A stretch of DNA of 64,000 bases from Moraxella catarrhalis. GTDB taxonomy: Bacteria > Pseudomonadota > Gammaproteobacteria > Pseudomonadales > Moraxellaceae. The translations under genes and the position numbers were made by a program. Below the pieces are notes generated by a model. The model did no database searches. It worked only from the letters and a program-made list of their open reading frames with translations, and had not been told where the DNA came from. The stretch is taken from NCBI RefSeq assembly GCF_001656295.1, contig NZ_LXHE01000014.1, positions 62,001 to 126,000 on the forward strand. The letters are read 5' to 3'. The first letter of the stretch is position 1. Every line of letters begins with the position of its first letter. Positions 19,091 through 28,164 of the stretch are shown one piece after another.

Positions 19091-19588
19091 TTAGCCCAAA
19101 ATTTCTTCGACAGATTTGCCACGCTTTGCGGCAACTTGCTCTGGCGATGTCATGTCACGTAAACCTTTAAAAGTTGCTTGTACAACATTAGCTGCATTGG
19201 TAGAACCATAGCATTTTGCCAATACGTTTTGTACACCTGCAACTTCAAGTACGGCACGCATTGCACCACCGGCAATAACGCCAGTACCTTCAGAAGCTGG
19301 CTGCATATAAACTTTTGATGCGCCGTGACGAGCATTGATTGGGTGCTGCAGTGTGTGACCAGCTAAATCTACAGTAATCATATTACGCTTAGCAGCTTCT
19401 AGGGCTTTTTGGATGGCTGCAGGCACTTCACGAGCCTTACCACGACCAAAACCAACACGGCCGTTACCATCACCAACAACAGTCAATGCAGTGAAAGAAA
19501 AAATTCGACCACCTTTAACAACTTTTGCTACACGGTCAACGGCAACTAATTTTTCTACCAAACCGTCAGTTTGTTCAACTTTTGCCAT
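19091..19588 (-). CDS. rpsE: 30S ribosomal protein S5
   Basis: 165 residues. Double-stranded RNA-binding N-terminal domain ([25 protein letters not shown]) and C-terminal ribosomal S5 fold ([22 protein letters not shown]). It influences decoding accuracy and, in E. coli, spectinomycin response. The loop VVKGGR linked to spectinomycin response looks unaltered. Confidence 0.98.
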   Translation of the reverse strand: MAKVEQTDGLVEKLVAVDRVAKVVKGGRIFSFTALTVVGDGNGRVGFGRGKAREVPAAIQKALEAAKRNMITVDLAGHTLQHPINARHGASKVYMQPASEGTGVIAGGAMRAVLEVAGVQNVLAKCYGSTNAANVVQATFKGLRDMTSPEQVAAKRGKSVEEILG

Positions 19589-19590
19589 GA

Positions 19591-19941
19591 TTAGAACTCC
19601 AATCCGTTTTCGCGAGCAGCATCAGCAAGTGCTTTTACGCGGCCATGATATTTAAAACCACTACGATCGAATGCAACTTTGGTGATGCCAGCAGCTTTTG
19701 CACGCTCTGCAATCAAAGCGCCTACAGCTTTAGCTGCTTCCACATTACCTGTTGCACCTGAGCGCAAAGTTGCATCCAAAGTAGATGCCTGAGCAACAAC
19801 CACACCACCAGTTGGCGAGATGATTTGTGCATAAATATGACGAGGAGTGCGGGTTACTGTCAAACGGTCAACGCCCAAATGACGGATATGTGCACGAGTT
19901 TTTTTCGCTCGACGAAGACGAGCTGATTTTTTATCGAACAT
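19591..19941 (-). CDS. rplR: 50S ribosomal protein L18
   Basis: 116 residues. Basic N-terminal tail ([18 protein letters not shown]) and core ending [19 protein letters not shown], the standard L18 terminus. It binds 5S rRNA with L5. Two bases separate it from rpsE. Confidence 0.98.
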   Translation of the reverse strand: MFDKKSARLRRAKKTRAHIRHLGVDRLTVTRTPRHIYAQIISPTGGVVVAQASTLDATLRSGATGNVEAAKAVGALIAERAKAAGITKVAFDRSGFKYHGRVKALADAARENGLEF

Positions 19942-19952
19942 TATGGCTCACC

Positions 19953-20486
19953 TTATTTTTTCTTAGCTTCTTTACGAAGAACAACTTCATCGCTATAACG
20001 AACACCTTTTCCTTTATAAGGCTCTGGTGGACGGAAGCTACGAATTTTAGCAGCTGCTTGACCAAGCTTTTGTTTATCGCTTGACTTCAGCACAATTTCA
20101 GTTTGGCTTGGGCTTTCAGCAGTGACACCTTCAGGTAGCGTGTATTCGATTGGGTGAGAAAAACCTAAACTTAGGTTTACTTTGTTACCCGCAACCTGTG
20201 CACGATAACCAACACCAATCAGTTGCAGGCGACGCTCAAAACCTTCGCTCACACCTTTAACCATATTGTTCAATAGAGCACGTACTGTACCAGTATGCAT
20301 CCACGCTTCTTTAGTGTCTGCAACTGGAGATAGTGTAACAACACCATCTTCTTGTTTTAGCTCGACCAATTCATGCAGGCTCAAAGATAAAGTGCCATTC
20401 TTACCTTTGACTTCAACCTGCCGATCGTTCAAAGTAACGCTGGTACCTTCTGGTAGCGTTACTGGGGCTTTAGCCACACGAGACAT
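19953..20486 (-). CDS. rplF: 50S ribosomal protein L6
   Basis: 177 residues, as in E. coli, beginning [20 protein letters not shown], with two similar alpha/beta domains and the C-terminal [25 protein letters not shown] start at 20486, where AAGGA is 7-8 nt upstream, not at the in-frame Met five codons earlier. L6 sits near the GTPase-associated centre. Unusually for this operon, it is 151 bp after rpsH, and the gap holds three hairpins. Confidence 0.97.
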   Translation of the reverse strand: MSRVAKAPVTLPEGTSVTLNDRQVEVKGKNGTLSLSLHELVELKQEDGVVTLSPVADTKEAWMHTGTVRALLNNMVKGVSEGFERRLQLIGVGYRAQVAGNKVNLSLGFSHPIEYTLPEGVTAESPSQTEIVLKSSDKQKLGQAAAKIRSFRPPEPYKGKGVRYSDEVVLRKEAKKK

Positions 20487-20637
20487 AGGAATTTCCTTCA
20501 AATGAAAACTAAACTACCATCAGGTAAATGGTAGCCATAAAAAACTAACAGGCATTAAAGCCTGCTAGTTTAACATATCTACATTTAGGTGTAAACCTAA
20601 ATTTTCTAGATTTTTGTAAGTAATTGCTTTAAGTTGA
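20487..20637 (-). promoter_or_regulatory. Structured spacer between rpsH and rplF
   Basis: In transcript order there are three hairpins: a perfect 8-bp stem (20602-20583), a 12-bp terminator-like stem with a U-run (20571-20542), and a 7-bp stem (20534-20514) just before the rplF ribosome-binding site. Other junctions in this operon are mostly 0-25 bp. It looks like an attenuator or differential-expression element. Confidence 0.6.
20542..20571 (-). terminator. Terminator-like hairpin inside the spc operon
   Basis: Arms 20560-20571 and 20542-20553 pair over 12 bp on the minus-strand RNA (one G-U), followed by about six U. By sequence it qualifies as an intrinsic terminator, yet eight more essential genes of the same strand follow, so partial readthrough or a further promoter must be assumed. 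Confidence 0.6.
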
Positions 20638-21036
20638 TTATGCAACCAATGCGATTACTTCACCACCAATACCAGCTTCACGTGCCGCACGATCGCTCAT
20701 GATACCACGACTGGTTGAGATGATGGCAACACCAAGGCCTTTTTGAACGCTTGGAAGTTCATCTTTACCGCGATATTGACGCAAACCTGGGCGGCTATAG
20801 CGCTTCAGCTGCTCAATAACACCTTTGCCTTGATAATATTTTAATTCAATATCCAAGACTTTTTTGTCATTTTCAGCTTCGCTTACTTCAGCAGAAGTAA
20901 GATAGCCTTCAGCCACTAATAAATCAGCAATTGATTTACGTAATTTAGAAGCTGGCATCTGTACAGATGGTTTGTTTCTTGCTTGTGCGTTGCGAATGCG
21001 AGTTAGCATGTCGGCAACTGGATCTTGCATACTCAT
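20638..21036 (-). CDS. rpsH: 30S ribosomal protein S8
   Basis: 132 residues ([18 protein letters not shown] start; [26 protein letters not shown] end, matching the conserved rRNA-binding C-terminus). It binds the central domain of 16S rRNA and in E. coli represses the spc operon. AAGGAG lies 7 nt before the ATG. Confidence 0.98.
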   Translation of the reverse strand: MSMQDPVADMLTRIRNAQARNKPSVQMPASKLRKSIADLLVAEGYLTSAEVSEAENDKKVLDIELKYYQGKGVIEQLKRYSRPGLRQYRGKDELPSVQKGLGVAIISTSRGIMSDRAAREAGIGGEVIALVA

Positions 21037-21050
21037 AGCGTAACTCCTTA

Positions 21051-21356
21051 TTACCAGCTAGCTTTGCGAACGCCAGGCACATCGCCTTGCATTACATGTA
21101 AACGCAACATGTTGCGTGAAAGACCAAATTTACGGAAATAACCATGAGGACGACCAGTGACGCCACAACGGTTACGTAGACGCACTGGAGATGCGTTACG
21201 TGGTAGCGCTTGCAATGCTAACATTGCATCTAAGCGCTCTTCTTCGCTAGCATTGGTATCGCTAATGATAGCTTTTAGCTGAGCACGCTTTTCAGCATAC
21301 TTAGCAACAGTTTTTTCGCGTTTAAGTTCGCGATTAATCATGCTTTTTTTAGCCAT
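21051..21356 (-). CDS. rpsN: 30S ribosomal protein S14
   Basis: 101 residues, the long C-minus form: [13 protein letters not shown] start and [27 protein letters not shown], without the four zinc cysteines of the short form. So it is the zinc-independent type common in gammaproteobacteria. Confidence 0.98.
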   Translation of the reverse strand: MAKKSMINRELKREKTVAKYAEKRAQLKAIISDTNASEEERLDAMLALQALPRNASPVRLRNRCGVTGRPHGYFRKFGLSRNMLRLHVMQGDVPGVRKASW

Positions 21357-21367
21357 AACGTTTTACC

Positions 21368-21904
21368 TTATCTGAATGGGAAGCCAAATGCTTTTAGCAA
21401 TGCACGACCTTGATCATCATTTGCTGCAGTGGTTGTGATAGTCACGTCCAAACCGCGAATACGATCGATTTTATCAAAGTCTACTTCAGGGAAAACGATC
21501 TGCTCTTTGATGCCTAATGAATAGTTACCACGACCATCAAATGCTTTGGCAGAAAAACCACGGAAGTCACGGATACGCGGAATTGCAATGGCAACTAAGC
21601 GATCTAGGAATTCGTACATTTGCTCGCCACGTAGTGTGACTTTACAGCCGATTGGCCACTCTTCACGGATTTTAAAGCCTGCAACTGATTTGCGTGCTTT
21701 GGTTACAACAGGTTTTTGACCAGCAATTGCGGTCATGTCTGCCAAAGCACCTTCAAGTAATTTTTTATCTTGTGCTGCACCACCAACACCCATATTTAGA
21801 GTGATTTTGGTGATTTTTGGTACTTGCATGACATTTTCTAAACCCAGCTCTTCTTTGATTTGCTGTTTTAGCTTGTCATTATATAACGATTTTAATCTTG
21901 CCAT
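21368..21904 (-). CDS. rplE: 50S ribosomal protein L5
   Basis: 178 residues, family length. [21 protein letters not shown] start, central [10 protein letters not shown], and [19 protein letters not shown] near the end. Binds 5S rRNA and contacts P-site tRNA. Confidence 0.98.
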   Translation of the reverse strand: MARLKSLYNDKLKQQIKEELGLENVMQVPKITKITLNMGVGGAAQDKKLLEGALADMTAIAGQKPVVTKARKSVAGFKIREEWPIGCKVTLRGEQMYEFLDRLVAIAIPRIRDFRGFSAKAFDGRGNYSLGIKEQIVFPEVDFDKIDRIRGLDVTITTTAANDDQGRALLKAFGFPFR

Positions 21905-21924
21905 TACTATATACCCTTAGTTTT

Positions 21925-22242
21925 TTATGCAGTCGCCACTACTTCACCAGTTGAACGATAGATACGCTCTTTTTTGCCATCTTCATTCACTTGGTAAGCA
22001 ATACGATCTGCTTTTTGGGTGTTTGCGTTATAAATCGCAACATTTGAAATATGTAAAAAAGCTTCTTGCTTAACGATACCGCCTTCCTTGCCTAGCATTT
22101 GGTTAGGTTTTTGGTGTTTGGTTACAATGTTAATGCCTTCAACTTTTACACGGTCTGCTTTCACCGCCAAAATTGTGCCTTGCTTGCCTTTATCTTTGCC
22201 AGCAATCACAACCACGGTGTCGCCTTTACGTAACTTTGCCAT
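21925..22242 (-). CDS. rplX: 50S ribosomal protein L24
   Basis: 105 residues. KOW motif at the N-terminus (KGDTVVVIAGKDKGKQGTI), then VEGINIVTKHQKPN. One of the assembly initiators of the 50S subunit. 17 bp after rplN and 20 bp before rplE. Confidence 0.98.
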   Translation of the reverse strand: MAKLRKGDTVVVIAGKDKGKQGTILAVKADRVKVEGINIVTKHQKPNQMLGKEGGIVKQEAFLHISNVAIYNANTQKADRIAYQVNEDGKKERIYRSTGEVVATA

Positions 22243-22259
22243 AATAAGCCTCTAAACAA

Positions 22260-22628
22260 TTACAGTACTTCTGGTGCCAATGAAACAATTTTCATGAATT
22301 GTTCACTACGCAGTTCACGAGTAACAGGTCCAAAAATACGTGTTGCGATTGGTGCTTTGTTATTATTCAACAATACTGCTGCATTGTCGTCAAAACGAAG
22401 CACTGAACCATCTGGGCGACGAACGCCTTTTTTGGTACGTACAACTACTGCATTCATCACGTCGCCTTTTTTAACACGACCGCGAGGAATGGCTTCTTTT
22501 ACTGTTACTTTGATGATGTCGCCAACAGATGCATAACGACGATGTGAGCCACCCAGTACTTTAATGCACTGAACGCGTCTTGCACCACTGTTATCTGCAA
22601 CTTCCAGCATTGTTTCAGTCTGAATCAT
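22260..22628 (-). CDS. rplN: 50S ribosomal protein L14
   Basis: 122 residues beginning [21 protein letters not shown] and ending [14 protein letters not shown], standard L14. The start at 22628 is fixed by TTGGAG 7 nt upstream; the nine-codon in-frame extension has no similarity. It contacts the 30S subunit. It is preceded by a 114-bp gap with its own promoter. Confidence 0.98.
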   Translation of the reverse strand: MIQTETMLEVADNSGARRVQCIKVLGGSHRRYASVGDIIKVTVKEAIPRGRVKKGDVMNAVVVRTKKGVRRPDGSVLRFDDNAAVLLNNNKAPIATRIFGPVTRELRSEQFMKIVSLAPEVL

Positions 22629-22656
22629 CGCATTACTCCAATAATAATAAAGCAAT

Positions 22657-22730
22657 AAAAGTCATTTGCCGCCAAAAAAGTAGCGGATATACATCTAAAA
22701 AGACATATATTATACTCTCAAATGACTTTT
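22657..22730 (-). repeat. 12-bp inverted repeat before rplN
   Basis: AAAAGTCATTTG (22657-22668) and CAAATGACTTTT (22719-22730) flank the internal promoter's -10 and the start of the rplN leader. The distal arm lies in the promoter spacer; it may be an operator pair rather than an RNA stem. Confidence 0.6.
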
Positions 22731-22737
22731 AATGCAA
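22709..22737 (-). promoter_or_regulatory. Internal promoter upstream of rplN
   Basis: On the minus strand TTGCAT (22737-22732), a 17-bp spacer and a perfect TATAAT (22714-22709), between rpsQ and rplN, where the S10 and spc blocks meet. It would drive rplN through the spc genes. Confidence 0.8.
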
Positions 22738-22742
22738 ATGTC

Positions 22743-23015
22743 TTAAATTTTTACAGCAGTTTCAACTACATCCACCAAAGCCCAAGTCTTAGTCTTGGAG
22801 AATGGACGAGTTTCTTTGATGCGTACGATATCACCTTCTTGGCAAACGTTGTTTTCGTCATGCGCTTTAATTTTGGTAGAACGACGAACTTGCTTGCCAT
22901 ACATTGGGTGACGGATTTGGCGCTCGACCAGCACAACGATAGATTTATCCATCTTGTTGCTGACGACTTTACCAGTTACAACGCCAACTTCTTGGGTTTG
23001 GGTGTTATCGCTCAT
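22743..23015 (-). CDS. rpsQ: 50S/30S operon: ribosomal protein S17
   Basis: 90 residues. OB-fold S17 pattern: [43 protein letters not shown], then [23 protein letters not shown]. Binds 16S rRNA early. Its start overlaps the rpmC stop by four bases (ATGA). Last gene of the S10 block. Confidence 0.98.
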   Translation of the reverse strand: MSDNTQTQEVGVVTGKVVSNKMDKSIVVLVERQIRHPMYGKQVRRSTKIKAHDENNVCQEGDIVRIKETRPFSKTKTWALVDVVETAVKI

Positions 23016-23209
23016 GCATCACCTCTTTGTTTTTCATTAATCAAAGTCAAAATCTTGGCAATCGTACGACGATTGTTTTTGATTTCGTGAGTATTAGCTA
23101 ACTGACCCGTGGCTTTAGCCATACGCAGACGGAACGCATCAAGTTGCTTTTCGTCAAGCAATTGAGCCAACTCATCTACAGATTTTTCGCGTAATTCGTT
23201 GGTTTTCAT
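23012..23209 (-). CDS. rpmC: 50S ribosomal protein L29
   Basis: 65 residues, two-helix protein: [20 protein letters not shown] and [31 protein letters not shown], both conserved in L29. Located at the tunnel exit near L23. Overlaps its neighbours by one base upstream (rplP stop) and four downstream. Confidence 0.98.
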   Translation of the reverse strand: MKTNELREKSVDELAQLLDEKQLDAFRLRMAKATGQLANTHEIKNNRRTIAKILTLINEKQRGDA

Positions 23210-23622
23210 TACATTACCGTCCGTTTAACAATGGTAGTCTTGAATGGAAGCTTAGCAGCCGCTAGCGTAAGTGCTTCACGGGCTAGCTCTTCACTAACAC
23301 CTTGGATTTCATAAAGCATTTTGCCTGGTTTGATTTCTGCAACCCAGTACTCAACAGGACCTTTACCTTTACCCATACGAACTTCCAATGGTTTTTCGGT
23401 AATTGGTTTGTCTGGGAATACACGGATCCAGATTTTACCGCCACGCTTAATGCGACGAGTGATTGTACGACGCGCAGCTTCAATTTGGCGCGCAGTCATG
23501 CGACCACGACCGATAGATTTTAGACCAATTTCACCAAAAGCAACTGTGTTACCACGCTGGGCAAGTCCAGTGTTACGCCCTTTGTGCATTTTGCGAAACT
23601 TGGTACGTTTTGGTTGTAACAT
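23209..23622 (-). CDS. rplP: 50S ribosomal protein L16
   Basis: 137 residues. [17 protein letters not shown] start, [16 protein letters not shown] and [24 protein letters not shown], all diagnostic. It lies near the A site and peptidyl-transferase centre. The Arg in [17 protein letters not shown] loops that is hydroxylated by RoxA in E. coli (R81) appears as the basic LEVRMGKG segment. Confidence 0.98.
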   Translation of the reverse strand: MLQPKRTKFRKMHKGRNTGLAQRGNTVAFGEIGLKSIGRGRMTARQIEAARRTITRRIKRGGKIWIRVFPDKPITEKPLEVRMGKGKGPVEYWVAEIKPGKMLYEIQGVSEELAREALTLAAAKLPFKTTIVKRTVM

Positions 23623-23625
23623 AGC

Positions 23626-24348
23626 TTAACCTCTGTCTGTGTTGCGGCGATTAGAACGGCCACGGCGTTTTGGTGCGCGTGTTTTATCTTCAACAACTGG
23701 GTTGTAGGCACTATTCATACCGTCTAAAACTTCACCACGGAAAATCCAAACTTTAACACCGATAGTACCGTAAGTAGTTTCTGCACGCACTGATGCATAA
23801 TCAATGTCAGCACGTAAGGTATGCAAAGGTACACGACCTTCACGGTACCACTCTGTACGAGCAATCTCAGCACCACCTAAACGACCAGAAAGCTCAACTT
23901 TAATACCTTGAGCACCTGAACGCATGCTGTTTTGAACAGCGCGCTTCATCGCACGGCGGAACATCACACGGCGCTCAAGCTGACTTGCGATACCTTCAGC
24001 AACCAAGCGAGCATCCAAATCTGGAGAAGTGATCTCTTGGATGTTAACTTGAGCAGGAACGCCCATTAGCTTAGTCAGTTCTTTTTGTAGGCTTTCGATA
24101 TCTTCGCCTTTTTTACCAATGATAATACCAGGGCGTGCACTATGAATCGTGATTTTTGCAGCACCAGTTGGACGCTCAATGTAAATATGGCTAACCATTG
24201 CACCTTCCAATTTTTTACGCAAAAAATTACGAACTTGGAAGTCATTCAGCAAATACTCTGAATATTGCTTAGGATTGGCATACCAGTTAGCGTTGTGCTT
24301 TTTGATAACGCCCAAACGAATACCAATTGGATGTACTTTTTGACCCAT
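23626..24348 (-). CDS. rpsC: 30S ribosomal protein S3
   Basis: 240 residues. [24 protein letters not shown] start, KH domain around residues 40-110 with the GXXG loop IIGKKGEDI, and a basic tail ([18 protein letters not shown]). It lines the mRNA entry channel and has helicase-assisting residues. Confidence 0.98.
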   Translation of the reverse strand: MGQKVHPIGIRLGVIKKHNANWYANPKQYSEYLLNDFQVRNFLRKKLEGAMVSHIYIERPTGAAKITIHSARPGIIIGKKGEDIESLQKELTKLMGVPAQVNIQEITSPDLDARLVAEGIASQLERRVMFRRAMKRAVQNSMRSGAQGIKVELSGRLGGAEIARTEWYREGRVPLHTLRADIDYASVRAETTYGTIGVKVWIFRGEVLDGMNSAYNPVVEDKTRAPKRRGRSNRRNTDRG

Positions 24349-24350
24349 GA

Positions 24351-24680
24351 TTATTCCCCTACTTTAACAGTGATGTGACAAGTGCGTTTGCTGATACGAT
24401 CAGCACGACCCTTGGCACGGGGCATGATACGCTTTAAGGTAATACCTTCATCAACATAAATGGTTGTAACACGTAGTTTATCGATGTCCAAACCATTGTT
24501 ATGCTCAGCATTAGCAATGGCTGAATCCAGGCATTTCTTAACTAATTTAGCACCTTTTTTGTTGCTAAATGTTAGAATGTCCAAAGCGCGCTCAATTGGC
24601 TTACCACGAACTTCGTCCGCAACCAATCTTACTTTCTGTGCCGAAATGGCGGCACCACGTAATTTTGCAGTTACTTCCAT
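24351..24680 (-). CDS. rplV: 50S ribosomal protein L22
   Basis: 109 residues. [27 protein letters not shown] start and the extended beta-hairpin ([24 protein letters not shown]) that reaches the exit tunnel, where macrolide-resistance changes occur; this hairpin looks normal. Confidence 0.98.
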   Translation of the reverse strand: MEVTAKLRGAAISAQKVRLVADEVRGKPIERALDILTFSNKKGAKLVKKCLDSAIANAEHNNGLDIDKLRVTTIYVDEGITLKRIMPRAKGRADRISKRTCHITVKVGE

Positions 24681-24689
24681 GGTAGCACC

Positions 24690-24965
24690 TTATCTTTTAG
24701 ATTTCTTATCAACGCCATGACCACGATAAGAACGGGTCGGGGCGAATTCACCGAGTTTATGACCAACCATCTGTTCACTTACAATAACTGGCACATGAGT
24801 GCGACCATTATGAACTGAGATGGTTAGACCTACCATTTGAGGTAGAATCATCGAGCGGCGTGACCAAGTTTTGATCGGTTTGCGGCTGTTGCTTTCTAGA
24901 GCATTTTCAACCTTGGCAAACAAATGCGCATCGATAAATGGACCTTTTTTCAATGAACGAGGCAT
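24690..24965 (-). CDS. rpsS: 30S ribosomal protein S19
   Basis: 91 residues. [20 protein letters not shown] start and [22 protein letters not shown] end; with S13 it contacts tRNA in the head of the 30S subunit. Confidence 0.98.
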   Translation of the reverse strand: MPRSLKKGPFIDAHLFAKVENALESNSRKPIKTWSRRSMILPQMVGLTISVHNGRTHVPVIVSEQMVGHKLGEFAPTRSYRGHGVDKKSKR

Positions 24966-24977
24966 GAAACTTTTCCT

Positions 24978-25805
24978 TTATTTCTTGGCACGGCGGCGAC
25001 GGATAATCATACTGTCAGTACGCTTGTTAGAACGAGTCTTAAGACCCTTAGCTTTCTGACCCCATGGGCTGGTTGGGTGCTTACCGAAGTTGCGGCCTTC
25101 ACCACCACCGTGTGGGTGGTCAATCGGGTTCATCGCTGTACCACGAACGGTAGGACGAACACCACGCCAGCGTGCTGCACCTGCTTTACCCAGTGATTTT
25201 AGGTTATTTTCAGTATTAGACACTTCACCAATAACCGCACGGCAATTCGCGTGGATACGACGAGTTTCACCTGAACGCAAACGTACGATAACATATGCGC
25301 CATCACGACCCAATAATTGAACCGCTGCACCAGCAGAGCGAGCAATTTGAGCACCTTTACCGATTTTAAGTTCAATGTTATGAATCACTGTACCAACAGG
25401 GATATTTTTAAGTGGTAAGCAGTTACCTGGACGGATGGGAGAACCTTCGCCAGATTGAACTTGATCGCCAACGCTCAATTTTTTTGGTGCGATGATGTAG
25501 CGACGCTCACCATCAGCATACTTAAGTAGAGCAATGTGTGCAGTACGGTTTGGATCGTATTCAATACGCTCAACTACAGCTGGAATGCCATCTTTATTGC
25601 GTTTAAAATCAATTAAGCGATAATGCTGCTTATGGCCACCACCGATGTGGCGAGTGGTAATACGACCATTATTGTTACGACCACCAGTTTTAGCTTTTGA
25701 TTCGACAAGCGGTGCATATGGACGACCTTTATAAAGGTGTGGATGCACTACTTTTTCAACAAAGCGGCGACCTGGTGAGGTTGGTTTTGCTTTTACGATA
25801 GGCAT
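24978..25805 (-). CDS. rplB: 50S ribosomal protein L2
   Basis: 275 residues. Conserved features: [21 protein letters not shown] near the start, the OB/SH3 RNA-binding core, and [18 protein letters not shown] with the histidine important for peptidyl transferase (His229 type). Primary 23S rRNA binder. Confidence 0.98.
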   Translation of the reverse strand: MPIVKAKPTSPGRRFVEKVVHPHLYKGRPYAPLVESKAKTGGRNNNGRITTRHIGGGHKQHYRLIDFKRNKDGIPAVVERIEYDPNRTAHIALLKYADGERRYIIAPKKLSVGDQVQSGEGSPIRPGNCLPLKNIPVGTVIHNIELKIGKGAQIARSAGAAVQLLGRDGAYVIVRLRSGETRRIHANCRAVIGEVSNTENNLKSLGKAGAARWRGVRPTVRGTAMNPIDHPHGGGEGRNFGKHPTSPWGQKAKGLKTRSNKRTDSMIIRRRRAKK

Positions 25806-25815
25806 TTTTTATTCC

Positions 25816-26145
25816 TTATTCGTTAGTCGCTGTTTCGCCAGTGGCTTCTTCACCAGCACCGATTTGTACGTCTGAACCAGCTTTTAAGGTTACATACGCT
25901 TTTTTCACGTCAGAACGCTTACCAACAACACGGCCAAAACGCTTAGTTTTGCCTTTGGTGTTAAGTGTGTTTACTTTGACAACTTCAACACCTTCAAACA
26001 TCAGCTCAACAGCTTGTTTGATTTCGCGCTTGGTTGCAGTGCTATCAACTTTGAAAACTTGCACACCAAGAGTGTCGCCCAGACGCTGAGATTTTTCTGA
26101 AAATACAGGTGCTTTTAGTACCTGATATAGTCTTGCGTTGCTCAT
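25816..26145 (-). CDS. rplW: 50S ribosomal protein L23
   Basis: 109 residues, a little longer than E. coli L23 (100) because of an acidic Gly/Ala/Thr/Glu-rich C-terminal tail (about residues 96-109, [14 protein letters not shown]). Core motifs [11 protein letters not shown] and [17 protein letters not shown] are standard. It sits at the tunnel exit and docks trigger factor and SRP. Overlaps rplD by ATGA. Confidence 0.97.
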   Translation of the reverse strand: MSNARLYQVLKAPVFSEKSQRLGDTLGVQVFKVDSTATKREIKQAVELMFEGVEVVKVNTLNTKGKTKRFGRVVGKRSDVKKAYVTLKAGSDVQIGAGEEATGETATNE

Positions 26146-26744
26146 GCAAGTGTCTCCTCAAATTGTTTGGCTGCTTCAACAGTCATAATCACTTTGTCAA
26201 AAGAAACCAAGCTTACTGGATCAACTTCACGAGTACCCAATACATTCACATATGGGATATTGCGTGCAGCCAAGTACAAGTTTTCGTCAACTTCATGAGT
26301 TACGATCAATGCACGTGGTGCATTCAGTTCTGCCAGCTTAGCGATAAGCTCTTTAGTTTTTGGTGCTGATACAGCGATGTCATCAACCAAAACCAAACGC
26401 TCTTGACGAACCAATTCCGCCAAAATGCATTGCATTGCGCCGCGATACATCTTGCGGTTTACTTTTTGAGACCAATCTTGTGGCTTAGCAGCAAATGCAC
26501 GACCACCACCAACCCAAATAGGGCTACGGATAGAGCCTGCACGAGCACGACCAGTGCCTTTTTGACGCCATGGTTTTTTGCCACCGCCAGAAACTTCGGC
26601 ACGCGTCTTTTGAGCGCGGCTGCCTTGACGAGCACCAGCTAGGTAAGCAGTTACGACTTGGTGAACCAAGGCTTCGTTGAACTCACGACCAAAAGTGATC
26701 TCTGATAGTTCAACCGCTGCACCTGTAACAGTTTTTAAATTCAC
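26142..26744 (-). CDS. rplD: 50S ribosomal protein L4
   Basis: 200 residues. The internal extended loop ([20 protein letters not shown]) that lines the exit tunnel is intact. In E. coli L4 also represses the S10 operon through its leader; whether the leader here is a target is unknown. Confidence 0.98.
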   Translation of the reverse strand: MNLKTVTGAAVELSEITFGREFNEALVHQVVTAYLAGARQGSRAQKTRAEVSGGGKKPWRQKGTGRARAGSIRSPIWVGGGRAFAAKPQDWSQKVNRKMYRGAMQCILAELVRQERLVLVDDIAVSAPKTKELIAKLAELNAPRALIVTHEVDENLYLAARNIPYVNVLGTREVDPVSLVSFDKVIMTVEAAKQFEETLA

Positions 26745-26758
26745 GTTAATCCCCTTTA

Positions 26759-27397
26759 CTAGGCTTTGACTGACGGACGTACGATAACGTCACCACCATT
26801 AGCACCTGGAACAGCACCTTTGATGACTAGTACACCTTTTTCGGCGTCAACAGAAACAATTTCCAAGCCTTGAACAGTAACTCGTTTGTTACCCATTTGA
26901 CCTGGCATTTTTTTGCCTTTGAATACGCGACCTGGGGTTTGGTTTTGACCTGTAGAACCCAATACACGGTGAGAAACAGAGTTACCGTGAGTTGCGTCTT
27001 GAGTGCGGAAGTTGTGACGCTTCACACCACCTTGGAAACCTTTACCCTTGCTTTGACCAGTGACATCGACCAACTGACCAACTTCAAAGATATCAGCTAG
27101 GATATTACCGCCGATTTCACGACCTTCAAGATCGCTTTCTTCTGCACGGAATTCCCAAACACCACGACCAGCAGCAACGCCAGCTTTTGCGAAGTGTCCT
27201 TTTTGAGCAGCAGTCACGCGGCTGTCACGACGCTCACCTGTAGTGATTTGGATTGCGTTATAGCCATCGGTGTCTACTGTTTTGATTTGCGAGATGCGGT
27301 TGGCATCAACCTCAACCACTGTGACAGGAATAGAAACGCCTGCTTCAGTGAAGACTCGGGTCATGCCGCATTTTTTACCGACTAAACCAATCGCCAT
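26759..27397 (-). CDS. rplC: 50S ribosomal protein L3
   Basis: 212 residues. [20 protein letters not shown] start, [14 protein letters not shown] and [29 protein letters not shown], the loop reaching the peptidyl-transferase centre; the Gln methylated by PrmB lies in GQNQTPGR. Standard L3. Confidence 0.98.
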   Translation of the reverse strand: MAIGLVGKKCGMTRVFTEAGVSIPVTVVEVDANRISQIKTVDTDGYNAIQITTGERRDSRVTAAQKGHFAKAGVAAGRGVWEFRAEESDLEGREIGGNILADIFEVGQLVDVTGQSKGKGFQGGVKRHNFRTQDATHGNSVSHRVLGSTGQNQTPGRVFKGKKMPGQMGNKRVTVQGLEIVSVDAEKGVLVIKGAVPGANGGDVIVRPSVKA

Positions 27398-27449
27398 TTT
27401 AGACCTCTTTATATTAATAGTTTAATAGTTCAAACCAGACTTATGTTCA

Positions 27450-27761
27450 TTAGCCCAAAGCGATCTGAACATCAACACCAGCTGCTAGATCCAGCTTCAT
27501 CAATGCATCAACAGTCTTATCTGTTGGTTGCACGATGTCGATCATACGCTTATGGGTGCGAATTTCGTACTGGTCACGAGCGTCTTTGTTGACGTGTGGT
27601 GATGTCAATACGTTGAACCGCTCAATACGAGTCGGCAACGGTACAGGACCGCAAACTTGTGCGCCTGTACGCTTTGCAGTATCGACAATCTCTTGTGCCG
27701 ACTGGTCAATCAGACGATGGTCGAACGATTTTAGTCGGATACGGATTCTCTGGTTAGCCAT
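27450..27761 (-). CDS. rpsJ: 30S ribosomal protein S10 (NusE)
   Basis: 103 residues. [21 protein letters not shown] start and [31 protein letters not shown]; also acts as NusE in antitermination. First gene of the superoperon, with TAGGAG before the ATG and a leader of about 270 nt. Confidence 0.98.
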   Translation of the reverse strand: MANQRIRIRLKSFDHRLIDQSAQEIVDTAKRTGAQVCGPVPLPTRIERFNVLTSPHVNKDARDQYEIRTHKRMIDIVQPTDKTVDALMKLDLAAGVDVQIALG

Positions 27762-28164
27762 GCCAACAAGCTCCTAATTAAGTGCTTTATAAACTTCCAT
27801 CAAACGATGTCAGTTAAACCGTTAAAATTCACTTTCAAATTATGAAAAGCAAAATAATCCTATCCCTGCCCACCATATGCAAAAGGCAAGGTAGCAGGGG
27901 TGTTTGTTCAATAGTGCCAAAAACGATGCTTCGGCTGTGGCGTTGTCTTAGTACTTCCTTTGTGTTGAACAAGGTTCATTGTTGAAGTAAACTTTTTGCA
28001 TTCTTTACAAAAAGTGCAACGCAGTTCAAATGATTTGCATATTATACACGAAAAATTCGTGAATGCAAGGCGTTTATTAGATTTTTTGCTAATTTTTCTT
28101 AAATTTTGGATTGATAAATGAGTCTCTAAAAGCCCAAATCAACTCAGAAAATTAATGACCAATT
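27762..28164 (-). promoter_or_regulatory. S10 operon promoter region and leader
   Basis: A 403-bp gap without genes between rng and rpsJ. The promoter at 28068-28041 gives a leader of about 270 nt. In E. coli such a leader is bound by L4; I could not match the E. coli leader hairpins by eye, so a regulatory role is an inference. Confidence 0.6.
28041..28068 (-). promoter_or_regulatory. S10 operon promoter with palindromic spacer
   Basis: On the minus strand TTGCAT (28068-28063), a 16-bp spacer and TATAAT (28046-28041). Nearly the whole spacer is the palindrome CACGAAAAATTCGTG (28047-28061; 6-bp arms, 3-nt centre), which could be an operator. Confidence 0.8.

Noticed and set aside
23302..23629. 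Overlapping plus-strand frames opposite rplP
   Set aside because: Antisense shadows of a certain ribosomal protein gene.
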